A stretch of DNA of 64,000 nucleotides, taken from Thermothielavioides terrestris NRRL 8126 (lineage: Eukaryota > Ascomycota > Sordariomycetes > Sordariales > Chaetomiaceae). A model generated the notes under the pieces. It was not told the origin of the DNA, ran no database searches, and saw nothing but the letters and a program-made list of their open reading frames with translations. Below are positions 22,021-33,190 of this stretch, in pieces. Every line of letters begins with the position of its first letter. Position 1 is the first letter of the stretch. The position numbers and the translations under genes are program-made. The stretch spans positions 2,604,001 through 2,668,000 of the forward strand of contig NC_016462.1 of NCBI RefSeq assembly GCF_000226115.1, read 5' to 3'.

Positions 22021-23106
22021 TTAGAAGTCTCCAAAGTCACCGCCATCAAAGCCGCCGCCATTCGCACCATCAACTGTTGAACCCACATGTTAGCCATCTT
22101 ATCTCAAACTGAACAAACCGCACCATCACAGAGCGAGCACCCGGGTGGTGGTGGTAAATGTCACTCACTATATCCCTGCTCAAACGCCTCCTGCTGCCCG
22201 TCCTGGATGGCATCCTCAATGAGCATCCCACCGATCAACCCGGCCCCAACACCCAGCGCCGCGCCCCCCAGCGCGCCCATACCCCCACCACCCCCCATCC
22301 GGCCCTGCGGCTGCTGCGGCGGCGGGTAATACCCGCCACCATACGGCCCCGGCGGGGGATAGTACCCGCCAGCCGGGGGAGGATACCCACCGCCATACGC
22401 GCCCGGCGGCGGGGGCGGGGGCGCGGACGACGCCCACCCACCGCCGCCGTACGGCGCGGGCTGCGGCGGCGGGTACGGCGCGTTGTACGGCGCCGCGGGC
22501 GGGGGCGGCGCCGAGTGGGAGTGGCCGCCCGGCCGCTTGTTGAACAGCTTGCCGAGGAAGCCGCGCGGGCGGTCGCCGGCGCCGTCCGGGCGCGGGGGCA
22601 GCTGGTCTGGGAAGGGGGAAGTCGAGGGCGAGTGCGAGGCGCGGGCGCGGGCGTCTTCCTCGGCTTGGAGCTGGCGGGCGAGGCGCTCGTCTTCCTCTTC
22701 GTTGTTGGGTTTGGGGGCGGGAGAGAACGGGTTGGAGGAGGAGGAGGAGGCGGCGTTGTTGCTGCTGCTGTTGTTGTCGTTGTAGGGGTTGTGCTTGGTG
22801 TCACTTGTCGCCGGCGGGTTGTCGCCCGGGGTGTAGGATGGGGGCGGGCCCGGGGGCACGTCGTCCTCGGGCGGCGGCCGGGCAGGTTCGGTGGGCTTCT
22901 CCCACTGGGATTTCTTGGTATAGGTATTGACGTAGAACCTGTGGAAAGCGGGTGTCTGTTAGAATCGAGGACGTCGCGAGAAGCTGGCAGGAGAGAGTAT
23001 GCTGGGAATGTGCTCACCATTCCTTGTACTGCTCGTTGAATCGCGCGACCCAGCCCTCGGGTACCTTGGGCGGCGGAGGACCCGGAGGCGGCTCGAAATC
23101 GGCCAT
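22021..23106 (-). CDS. WW-domain protein with Pro/Gly/Tyr-rich tail (WWM1-like)
   Basis: Three exons: 23106-23018, 22938-22169 and 22073-22021, giving 303 residues. The WW domain (about residues 15-45) is split by the first intron. It reads GWVARFNEQYKEWFYVN, then QWEKP, with both tryptophans in place. A charged helix (EDERLARQLQAEEDARAR) follows, then PxxP and PPPxGY-type repeats, a Gly-rich hydrophobic patch (MGALGGAALGVGAGLIGGML) and a tail ending FDGGDFGDF. WW domains bind proline-rich ligands. The yeast relative Wwm1 binds the metacaspase, but that role here is only a guess. The last exon is short and needs the GTGAGT donor at 22168. Reading through it would stop after two codons. Confidence 0.82.
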
Positions 23107-24254
23107 GGTGGTGGATGAACCGTGTGAGAGGGTGTGGCGGTCCAGTAGGTTTCTCGCGTGCCCTTGACGGAAGAGGATGAATGACGCAGTCTCGCAGGAG
23201 TAGGTACTGAGGAAGCTAGGTCCTCTGCTCGGCTGGTGGGGTTGAGCGAGCGATTCGGAGTCGGCGGGGCGACACTTCCGTGCAAGAGACAGGTTTCAAG
23301 TACTTGTACCTGCACTAAATCAACGCGAAAAAGGCGGAACACTCGCCGAGAGGCCTCCTTTGACCAAACGGCGAGCTGCTCACTGGTCACACGTGGCAAA
23401 GGAAAGAGCAAAACAAAGAACCCTTACTGCGTACCTCGGAGCGGCATTTTATGTCTCTCTGTGACTGGAGAAGCAGCGTGAAGCTTCGACGTCCTCGGCT
23501 AGGGGCGTGACAGCTTGCACAGCCACTCCCGCCAGAGACGGGCGTGATGGAACACAGACCGATCAATCCGTGTTGCCGATCATGTATGGCTGGGCTTTCA
23601 AAACTAGTATGAATTTAGGAATGACCACTCGCTACGGAAGGACAGGGAATGACGATTGCAGACTTCAGCCACATCGAAGCTGCCTCAACCACAGCGCCTG
23701 GGTCAGGGCAAGCGACGGACGGAGGTGCCCGTGATGTCTTGCCACCCGTGCGTGGCCGAGGGGCTGTGCTAGGCAACACGTTCATTACAGGAGACGGCCA
23801 CGAAGACAGACGGTACACGAAGAGGGCTCAGAGGGAAGGGAGTTGGTGCCAGAAGTGCACAGCACCTCGACACACCCGGAGATGGAGGCAATACAAGGCT
23901 CTTTACTTTAGCCCAACAGCCATTTCCAACCCTATGGTTGAGGCTCATCGCATGCCGAAGATTCAAGACCACTCTAGTTTGCCAGATTTGTGCGTATGCA
24001 GCCCTATTCAACTTCTTTCATCTTCAGTCCGACGTACCTCGTCAGCAAATGATCGCCTGCCTGTCTACCGACACCGCCGATGTAATGCAAAGCGTAGCCA
24101 TGAACCCGGTCAGTTCCCAGAACGGTATGGCACCCCAGACACCCAGTTCAATCCCCAGCCAGCCCGAGTACCTCCATCCCACATTGCCCTGACAACGCCG
24201 CGCTGCAAAAAAGCAAATAGAAAAGAGAGAAAAGAGTGAGGAAAAGAAGGCCAA
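23107..24254. other. Intergenic, promoter side of the WW-protein gene
   Basis: It should contain the promoter of the WW gene and the 3' UTR of PNS1. A 196-codon plus-strand frame at 23649-24239 looks random in sequence and was not called. Nothing else is seen. Confidence 0.5.
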
Positions 24255-26561
24255 TCAGTAGACCTCCTCCCTAGTGCGCTCCTGCCCCCTGTCCCCAAAG
24301 AGATACGCCGCCTCCATGCAGTATCCGCCGACGCCCGTGGCCATGCGCTTCTCGCTCCCGTAGCAGATGACCACGGCGTCCACGATGCCACTCAGGATGC
24401 CCTCCATCGCGCCCAGGATGCCCCAGCCGATGAAGCTGGCAACCACCCCCACCACGTACGCGTACGCGCTTCCGCGCACCCCCATGCCGTCCGGCCGGTC
24501 GATCCGGAGCTGCCGCGCCGTCATGACCCAGCCCGCGAAACCGAGCGCGGTAGCCATGATGAAACGCGTCGCGTGCAAGATCAGCTTGGCGAGCCGGTAC
24601 GGCAGCAGCGGCGAGGACCCGTTGTGCTTGGGCAGCGCCGCCGGCGTGAGCGTCGTGGTGGGTCGCTGCGGCGACAGGAAGTCCATCTGGCTGATGCCCT
24701 TGGACGACATGGCCAGCGTCTGCGAGTGGATAGCGGCGTACGTCAGGGTCAGGGGGTTTGTGAGGGCGGCGATTGGCGTCGGGATGAACGAGTAGACGAG
24801 TAGGCTGAGAATGTTGGCCAGCCGCCGCGGCAGCACGAGCAGGGGCAGCCGGATGGCAAGCGCCAACAGCGTCGACAGGCAGATGGTGCCGAAGACGGTC
24901 GTTAGTGCGTGGCCCAGAGCAGCCGACACAACTTCCCTGGACGACGGAGCCGGGACCGCGTTCCGGTGGAAGTACCACTGCGATACCGTCGCCGCCGTGG
25001 TGCTCCGCTGCACGCCCGAGATGATGGAGAGCGTCCACATGTACATGAGGATGAAGTACACGCCGAGCCACCAGCTGGACGCGCTGATGATGAACCTCGC
25101 AAGCCTGCTGGAGAAGCTCCCTCCCAGGAAGACCCGGGTGAACATGAGCAGCCAGACCCACGTCCACACGACCACGACGGCCAGGCAGCCCATGCCGACG
25201 AGGACAAGAGCTGAGTTGGCAGCCAGAATCCGGCTCGAAAACTCCAGGATGCCGACGGCCGACTTCAGCGCGTGCCGTCCCCTGTAGACCAGATACAGCC
25301 AGACCACGGCAGAGACCGCAGGAATCGATGACGCCCATCGCATGACCGTGTCCTGGAGACGGGTACTGCCACCGGTCGCCTGGTAGCTGGAGACGAATGC
25401 GTACAGGGAGAAGGAGATCAGAACCACGGGAACCCCGACCAAGACCAGCGACACGAGGGGTTTGACGAACGATCGCAACGCCGCAAGCCAGACGAGCGAG
25501 ACGACGATCGACACCAGCGTGTCCACGGCTAGGAGGTGGAAGGATGACCGCAGTGTGGTGTAGATGGTGTCCCCGAGCGGGCCATCTCCCCGTTCGGTGT
25601 GCAGGAGGACCAGCACGAACGTGGAGAAGAGGGATGCTTGCGCAATCAAGTAGAGCCAGGCAAAGAAGGCATCATACTTGAAGATCTCGCCATCGACCGC
25701 GGCTGGTGATGCTGGGCCGCCGTTCACGTTGGTGTCCAGCGAGCTGGGCGGCCGGGGCATGCCGAGTTCTGAGTCGGCCGTCGAATCCCTCCTGAGGAGA
25801 TGTCGTCTTGGCCCGGTGGTGTGCTTGAACTTCTGAAAGGCCGGCGGCTCACTATCCGTTGGCGCCTCCACAGTGAGGTCTTCGGGCACTTCGTTGTCGG
25901 CCATCGTAGATTCCAGGGCGACATCTTCCATCCCCCTGCCGTCGTCACTGCCTCTTGATTGCTGCGGATGTGTACTCTTAGCGTCGCTCGCGTGTGCTTG
26001 TTCCGCAGCCGGCCGAGAGTAGCGCCTGTTGCCGTTCCAGCTGCTCCTAATCCCTCGGAGACGCTCCCCTAGCGAACCCTCCTCGTATTCCCGACTGCGC
26101 TCCAGCGAGGCACGGCTCTCGTCGTTCTCTGTCTCGGTGCTTTCGTCCAGCCGGCTCGCAGCGAAGACACGTCGCGACCGCTGGAGGGCGAACAGGTCTG
26201 CCGCTTCGCGGTCTCTCTCCTCCTCATCCTCGTCATCTTGCTCGAGTGTGGCTTGGAACAACGGCGCATCATTTGTTGCATAACGAGATCCAAACGCGGC
26301 GAGACTGCCGAAGCGCGAGCCGCCTTGATGGTATGGGTTCCCACCGCCCCTCCCCAGGAATGCCCGCCCGGCGAGCCGAGACCCTCTGCCCTGCCAGTCG
26401 GTAGGCCGAAATGACCTCTCTCCGTTGTCGCCCTGGCCAAAGTTGGACAGCCGTGACTGTGATTGTGCGAGGAACCTGGAGGCGTCTAGAGTCGGCATCA
26501 AGAGTCAGCGAAGCCCCGGGCCGGGGGGCACGGCCAGGCGGCACTCACATTCAGAGAACAT
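24255..26561 (-). CDS. pns1: PNS1/choline-transporter-like (SLC44 family) membrane protein
   Basis: A 13-nt first exon (26561-26549, ATG plus three codons and one base) joins across a 63-nt intron to 26485-24255, giving 747 residues. The join makes MFSEYASRFLAQSQSRLSNF, a sensible N-terminus; without it the frame would start at an ATG inside the intron (26498). Residues 1-265 are disordered and charged. From about 275 on there are ten or more hydrophobic segments, such as FFAWLYLIAQASLFSTFVLV and LVLVGMGCLAVVVVWTWVWL. The C-terminal half has the SLC44 pattern (SSWWLGVYFILMYMWTLSII, then QWYFHR, and later the VDAVVICY segment). Relatives are plasma-membrane choline-transporter-like proteins; yeast Pns1 has no firm transport role. 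It is divergent from the Rab gene, with about 1.2 kb between them. Confidence 0.88.
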
Positions 26562-27768
26562 CTCGGCAGATTCCCGTCACCCCCCTGACGAGGGTGCTAC
26601 ACTCCCGCACGTACAGACGTAGTGTTGGGGGGTTGAAGTTGGGTCAGGACGGGTGCAAAGGCGGGCCGGGTACAAAGGCGGGCCACGGGCCTGAGGCGTC
26701 CTGGCCGGGAGGAGTCGGCAGCCGATGCACGCACACGTTCGTAATGATGATTCAGTTTCGGCCTCGCTGCTGCCGTGCAATGCCCCAGAAAGAGACACCG
26801 ATAAGAATCTGGGGGATATGTATGATATTGTCTAGTGTCGAAGTACGTGCCGCTCATGGACGAAGGCCCTCTGGTTGTGCGGAAGGGTCAAGCATGCATG
26901 GTGACCATTGGGACGGGAGGCAGGCAGCCACTGGGCCGGGGTTGCTCACGAAGGGCAAGATGTGCTGGGCGCACTGCGGGCGTGACTGAGAGTCGGTGAC
27001 CACGGCCGGGGCCCCACTTGATCAAGTTCCGATGTGACAGGGTACCCCTGCACTAGGTACACGTAGACGACGGACACTGTGTACAAAGTAGTGTACGGAG
27101 TATGCAGCTAGACAGCCCGATCGCAGTCCTGGGGAAACACCTGGTAAACACGTCAGTATGCTCCAGAGAAAGTCTGATGTTTAGCTGCATATGGAGACAG
27201 AGACTGCAGTCTTGAGAAACAAGCAAATACAAGGGAAATGAGAGAGAATGATGTTGGGATGCCGGGTCAGAAAGTCTCGTGCGACAGTTGGGAATCAAAA
27301 GACGTGCCTTGTCTTGGCGCTAACCAACTATCGGGCAGTTGCGTCACTGATAAGCCCGTCAGCTGGTTGCGGACCTGCTGATCCGCTCTGCTTGGCGAGA
27401 GCTCCCGCTCAACACTACAGCAGCTTCCCGCGCACTAACGTGACCACAACTCAACCGCCGATTGGCACCAGAGTCCAGCTTTCTGCTGCCTGCCCAACAA
27501 ACATTCGGGGTTGGGATTGCCTCCTTCCAACTTGTTCATAACCCAGCTTGGCCTCTGTACCTAACTTGCGACCCTTTACCCCCAGATCGCTGGTTTGGAG
27601 GTGACAACACCAACGGTCAACCAGTTCGAAGCATCGCGACGCCCCTGACGCCGTGTCGGCGAGCAAACTCAAACCAGTCAAAGCAAACACGCCAGTCAGA
27701 CAGGCTCCGTTTGAAACTCTGCAACAACACTGCCAGTCGACACCCGCCGCGCTCCCACACTCCTTCCC
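26562..27768. promoter_or_regulatory. Divergent promoter region between PNS1 and Rab4-like genes
   Basis: About 1.2 kb between two start codons pointing apart. It should hold both promoters. No gene, RNA gene or repeat is seen. Confidence 0.55.
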
Positions 27769-28701
27769 ATGTCCCACGCACCCTGGGATTACATCGCAAA
27801 GCTCGTATGCATAGGCGACTCGGGATGCGGTAAATCGTCACTCACCATCCGTCTCTGCGAGGGGCGCTTCGTCACCCACCACGATGTGACCATCGGCGTG
27901 GAATTCGGTTCGCGCATCGTGCCCGTCGGGCCACCCTATTCCACTACCGCCGCCAGCCCGGCCACCACCGCCGTCTCCGGCTCTTCCCTCCCGCCAGCCG
28001 CCTCCTCGCCACCAACGCCAACCACCAAAGAAGCAAGCGGGCTCCCCTTACCGCGCACAGTCCCCACCGGGGCCGCTGCCCAGCCCAACCAGCCTCAAAA
28101 GCACATGAAGCTCTCCCTCTGGGACACGGCCGGCCAGGAGACCTACAAGTCCGTCACGAGGTCCTACTTCCGCGGCGCGTCCGGCGCGCTGCTCGTCTTC
28201 GACCTGACGCGCAAGTCCACCTTCCAGCACGCGACCGACTGGCTGAACGACCTGCGGCAGATCGCCGAGCCGGACATCGTCGTGGTGCTGGTGGGAAACA
28301 AGGCCGACCTGGCTTCGCCGAGCGCGGTGGACGACCCAGACGCAGATGCAGGCACGGCAGGGAAAACAGGGGGAGGCGACGGCAGCGGGGCCAGGGCCGG
28401 GGGCGAAAACAGGAGGGAGGTGACGCGGCAGGAGGCGGAGGACTGGGCGCGTCGCAACGGGGTGCTCGAGTATGTCGAGACGAGCGCCAAGAGCGGGGAG
28501 AACGTCGAGATGGCGTTCATGCGGGTGGCCGAGCGCATCTTCCAGAACATCCAGGCCGGCAAGTACGATTTGAATGACCGGCGCTCGGGGGTCAAGGGAC
28601 CAAGCGCGGGCGGAGCGGCAACGGTTGGAAGAGCGGGTGAGACGGTGACATTAAAGCCCCATGTGGTGTACAAGAACTCCATCCGGGAGGGGTGTTGTTG
28701 A
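27769..28701 (+). CDS. Rab4/Ypt4-like small GTPase with long inserts
   Basis: Single exon, 310 residues, far longer than the usual 200-220. All G motifs are intact: P-loop GDSGCGKSS, switch I threonine in DVTIGVEFGSR, G3 WDTAGQET, G4 GNKADL and G5 ETSAKSG. The protein ends in CC, the usual double prenylation site. The EFG after switch I resembles Rab2/4/14. The Rab4/Ypt4 group is favoured, which acts in endosome recycling (inference). Two low-complexity inserts lie on the GTPase fold: about residues 54-111 (Ser/Thr/Pro/Ala-rich) between switch I and G3, and about 182-216 (Gly/Asp/Ala-rich) after G4. Neither has usable splice sites, so both are probably translated. Confidence 0.85.
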   Translation: MSHAPWDYIAKLVCIGDSGCGKSSLTIRLCEGRFVTHHDVTIGVEFGSRIVPVGPPYSTTAASPATTAVSGSSLPPAASSPPTPTTKEASGLPLPRTVPTGAAAQPNQPQKHMKLSLWDTAGQETYKSVTRSYFRGASGALLVFDLTRKSTFQHATDWLNDLRQIAEPDIVVVLVGNKADLASPSAVDDPDADAGTAGKTGGGDGSGARAGGENRREVTRQEAEDWARRNGVLEYVETSAKSGENVEMAFMRVAERIFQNIQAGKYDLNDRRSGVKGPSAGGAATVGRAGETVTLKPHVVYKNSIREGCC

Positions 28702-29751
28702 GAGCAGTCTGTGACTGATCATGAAGAGTGGATGTATGTGGATCAACAACGGGTATTCTGACGTATTTACTCGAAGCACGATGGGCTGGCGGCGGCAAAC
28801 CACATTGTATTATATCCCAAGAGGTTGGAGAGCAGTAGTAATAATCACAACGCAGGAGCAGACGGAACGAGAAAGAGCTGCCGGGTTGCTAGAGTGCAAC
28901 AACATACCAAGGGGAGAAAATTCTTCAACAGCGCCGCAATACTGTATACGATACCAGCCCGACATGACGGCAACCTACTCACTGCCACGCACGAGCGACT
29001 TCGGGCTACCCCTGGTACGGCTATCCGATATGGATGAGACAACTTACCATAACACAATTGCAGGTATGACGCTATGCACAGCCAACACCAGGAAGCCCTC
29101 ACCATCCAACACAAAAGAGAGCAAATCCCCGAGTCAATTAAAGAAAAAGTGAGAGTAGTGTCGACAGAGAGAAAAGGGAGCCTCGATCGTGATCTATCTC
29201 CCTCTTCAACGAGCTTCCAGTCGAGAGCGGACAAAGCCTCAAAAAATACCCGCCCACCTCCCTTGCCAGCCGAAAAAAACCAGCTCTACGCCCCCCTTTT
29301 CCAGTCTATACATTGTTTTTCTGCGGCTTGCAAACTTCCTTCCCTTCCGTTCCTTTCCCCCCTGAACCGCAGAGGAGAGACCGCAGAGAGAGAGAAAGAG
29401 ATAGAGAGAGAGCGACACCCAACCAGCCAACCAACCGATGGACCAAACATGGCAGAACCCACGAGAGGGAGCGAGAGGAGAGGCGGAGACACCGCGAGAG
29501 AAGAGAGGGCGTTCGCTTGGTTCAAAATCCGCAGGGCTCACGAGCAAGCCAGCCCTGGCCTGCGGGATATGATGCACACACACCACATCCCAACTCACCA
29601 CCCCAACCCACCAATCGTACACTCTCAGACAGACACGCAAACCAGATAGGCATTAAATTCCACCTTTCTTTTGCTTTGCTGCTCACTCACACTCCCATCG
29701 TCCTCCGCCTCCAGAAAGATGCCCCCTGCCGAGCAGACTTTCGCAGCCGAA
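28702..29751. other. Convergent intergenic region between Rab4-like and PMT2 genes
   Basis: It should hold both 3' UTRs. It contains a GA-rich simple-repeat run at about 29375-29415. I see no gene. Confidence 0.6.
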
Positions 29752-32405
29752 TCACGCATCCGACATCCTCCAGCTCTCGAACCATTTCATGTAGCTGTAC
29801 TTCCTGTTGGGGCCGGTCATGCCCCAGCAGATGGGGATGAAGTAGATGTACAGGCCGATTACGGCGGCGTAGAGCAGGGCGTAGGCGGCGTACTGCGCGA
29901 CGGCGCGCTGGTTGCGCAGGAACCAGTCGGCGAGGAAGCCGAAGGTGAGGATGGCAAAGTAGAGGGCCGGGTAGTAGTGGTGGACGTAGGTGACGCGGGC
30001 CATGATGACGAAGGGCAGGTAGTGCAGGAACCAGCCGGCGACGGGGTAGAGGCCGGCGTAGTGGATCTGGTCGAGCTCCGGCGGCGACAGCTCGCGGTAG
30101 CCGCGCTGCCAGCGGATCGTGTACCAGGCGACGAGCCCGGCGAAGACGCCCAGCGCGGCCGTCGAGCCCCAGTAGACGAGCGGGTTGCCGAGGAGGAAGT
30201 ACTTGACGATGCTGTCGTCCCAGCCGCACATGCGCAGGCCGACGTGCAGGATGGGCCACTGCCACCACTGCGAGGCGAGATCATCCTGCTTGTCCGGGTC
30301 GGGCACGAGCGCGTTGTTCGAGGTCATCATGGCGACGTTCTGGCACCGGGGTTAGCACATCTTCTTCTGCCGCAAGGTCTGGTGCGAGGCCATACCAAGT
30401 GGACAAAGTCCTTCAGGAAAGGCGACTTGTACAGGCCGGGGTTTCCAGGGGGCACTGACTACCGTTAGCAAGCTTTATCCATATCCGTCACCGGCGAGAG
30501 CAGTTCAGCCTTACGCTTCTCGTTGACGTGTGCCTCGATGTTCCAGTGGGTGTAGGTATCGCGCGGGTTGTTCTCCTTGGTGCAGGTAACCTCAATCTGT
30601 TTGAAGCCCCACTGAGGCAGGTTGACGTTGCCGGCGCGGAGATAGCAGCCCAAAGTCTCGTGCCTCAGGCGGAAGGCCGTGGTGAGGGTGCGGATCCTGC
30701 TGCGGTCGCGGGACGCAGCGTCACTGACCACCTCGATCTTCCAGTGGTCCTTCTCGTCGCCAATCGTCGCGTTGCCGTAGCAAGAAACCTCCCACTGAGA
30801 CTTGGTGATAGGGGCAGCGATCTGGTGCGAGTGCAGGTTGCGGCCGGTCTGGGCATGGAGCAGGCGGATGACCTCGCCGTCGCCGATGAAGCGGGGCTCG
30901 GCGGCGGGGTCGTAGGGAATATCGCGGCGGTTCGGGTAGAAGAACCAGTTGTTGTTAGCATCTTTGTGGTGGTAGCAGGTCACCTGCTGCTGGGTAGAAC
31001 CCTCCGGGTACGTCTGGACGTGGCTGTGGAGGAGGCCGCCGCCATAGCCCATGTTCTTGATCGTGACCATGGAGCCATAAGCGACTTCCAAGGGGCTGTC
31101 CCTTCCGACGTCGGTGCCGCGGAGGTTGGCTTGGAACAGCGAAGACATCTGGGCGTCACCAGGCCCGCTGTTCGTGAGCACGGCAAAGTGGATGGCGAAG
31201 CTGAGCAGGTAGACCAGGAACGGCAAGATGATGAGGCCCACGACGCGAGCAAAGAAGTGGGCAGCCAGTTCGGTCTACGTCACGTCAGCGGGTCTGATGC
31301 CACGGAGATTGTCCTGTCCCATATGCGAACTCACCACAGGCATCTTGGTGTCACCAAACTTGTTCCACAGGTCCTCGATGGTGTACAGGCCAACAAGCGC
31401 GGTGACGAAGAGGCCCACCAGCTTGACGCTCGTCACGAAGCCGATGCTCAGGCCGGTCATGAACAGCCAGAAGAACCACTCGGGCTCGAAGCTGTTCTTG
31501 CGCTGGTTGTGGAACTTGGCCCAGCAGAGAGTCGTGGCGACGGTGCCGAACAGGAGCATCGAGTCCAGCAGGATGAAGCGGCTGATGGTGGTGTACGAGT
31601 TCTCGCAGAGGACCATCAGGGCGACGAGCCAGACAGCAGGGCGCCTCAGGTGGAGCTCCTTAGCGGTCCAGTAGGCCATTGGCACGCAGATGGCGCCCCA
31701 GAAGGCGTTGAACTGGCGCATGAAGGTGTAGTTGACCTCGGGCGGGTAGGTCTCGCCGGACTTGAACTCGAACGATCCATTGTAGCCGGCGAGGTATCCG
31801 CTCAGGCCGACGAGGAGCTTCCCGGCAGGGGGCTGCGTCCGGTTTGGTCAGGGCTCGGGCTTGATCGGGGGCAGGGGGACCAACGTACGTGCACGTCGAA
31901 GTAGAACTCGCGCTTCAGGTAGTGGCTGCCAAACTTTCCAAAGCTGCGCAGAGGGCCAGGTTAGAGAGGCTATGGCGCCCGCGTGAGGGAGGGGGAGAGA
32001 TTGGGTTACTGACTGAGCTTCATCCCAAGTGACAATGGGCGAGAGACCGATCTTATAGAAGCGGGTGAAGAAGGCGAAAGCAGTGAAGATGATGGGGGCA
32101 ATCAGCCACTCCCATTCGTCGAGTATCTCGAGGACGGAGGGCTCCTGCAGGAAGACACCCGACGATCAGCACTGCATCAATTTTTGGACTTGGAGCGCGC
32201 GGTTGGCATCGCAACCCATGGGCTGTCGCATTGGCATTCCCGAGGAGTTGGAGTGAGCGCCCACCTTCTTGGGCTTCTTGTCGTCAGGTTGCTGCGGCTG
32301 TGGGACGAGCACCTGCTGCGGCGTGCCCGGGACATTGCGTCGCCTGGCCGCGTCGCCCACGTCGGCGCCGGAGACGACAGTGGCCCGGTCGTTTCCCGAG
32401 GCCAT
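29752..32405 (-). CDS. pmt2: Protein O-mannosyltransferase, PMT2 subfamily
   Basis: Seven exons: 32405-32265, 32144-32014, 31943-31889, 31832-31335, 31274-30515, 30454-30396 and 30339-29752, giving 743 residues, normal for PMT2. The first lumenal loop carries the catalytic Asp-Glu (TWDEAHFGKFGSHY). Many membrane segments flank a central lumenal region of three MIR repeats (from LLHSHVQTYPEGS). The segment LNVAMMTSNNALVPDP after the MIR region marks PMT2 rather than PMT1 or PMT4. The enzyme moves mannose from dolichyl-phosphate-mannose to Ser/Thr of proteins in the ER, usually as a PMT1-PMT2 pair. The join at 30514/30455 uses a GTAAGG donor and TGCTAAC branch and restores NEKLPPGNPGLYKSPF. The unspliced frame would stop a few codons later. 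Confidence 0.93.
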
Positions 32406-33190
32406 GGTGGCGATGACGGTGCTGCTGCGGTCGACCTCTGTTCGAATCGGGACGGAACGTGAGCCTCGTCTTTCCAGGGGTCGCAATCGGGGCCCGGATC
32501 GCGGCGATATGAACGATGTGGATTAATGAAACGGGTTAAAAACGAGCGTGTCGAAGCAAGCGGAAAACGGTACAAAAGCCGCTGCGAGCGAAACTACCAA
32601 TGGCAGATCCGGCACACCAGACGGACTGTGTCCCCCCAGAATTGAAGGAATCACAACGAAAACGGCTAGAAATTAGAAGGGGCGGCTCTCTCGAAGTCGA
32701 GTCGAGCTGTGCTGAGCTGAGCTGAGCTGAGCTGAGAAAAGGGGATACGACGCAAGCACTTCGTGGCCTTTTTTGTCCGTTAGGAGATGGAACCTTCGGA
32801 GTGGCTTGGCACTCGATCCCTGCCAACACCAGGCGACTGTGGTCTGGGCCGTTGGAAGTACCCCTGTACCGGTCCATCGCTGTGGGGAACCCCTCGGGAT
32901 CGACAGAAAGCCAGGCCACCTTCGTGTTTCGTCGGAAGCTTCCATTGAAACAACGACAGGACGGATACGCACAATTTCATCGTGCAGATGCGAGCCGCGC
33001 TCAAATTGCGAGGCTACCTACATGATAGGTACAAGTAAATTGCGTCAAACGCACGATTTCTTGGGATGCTCCAAAGTGCATTCACACTGTGCAGGCAAAG
33101 AATCTGCCTGCCTCCAAACTCGCCATGGTTTCAGTCTGTCATAACTATCCGAACCTGGACCGCAAGCAAGGTCCCCTCCCAGCTCAAACT
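32406..33190. other. Intergenic, promoter of PMT2, with GCTGA pentamer repeat
   Basis: It should hold the promoter of PMT2 and the 3' UTR of the MFS gene. A short tandem array of GCTGA (about five copies) lies at 32711-32736. No gene is seen. Confidence 0.6.

Noticed and set aside
23649..24239. 196-codon plus-strand frame
   Set aside because: Its codon use and amino-acid order look random; it lies in a promoter and 3' UTR zone.
30528..31904. 458-codon plus-strand frame opposite PMT2
   Set aside because: It crosses three introns of PMT2 and is Val/Ala/Gly/Arg-rich, typical of antisense frames of GC-rich genes.
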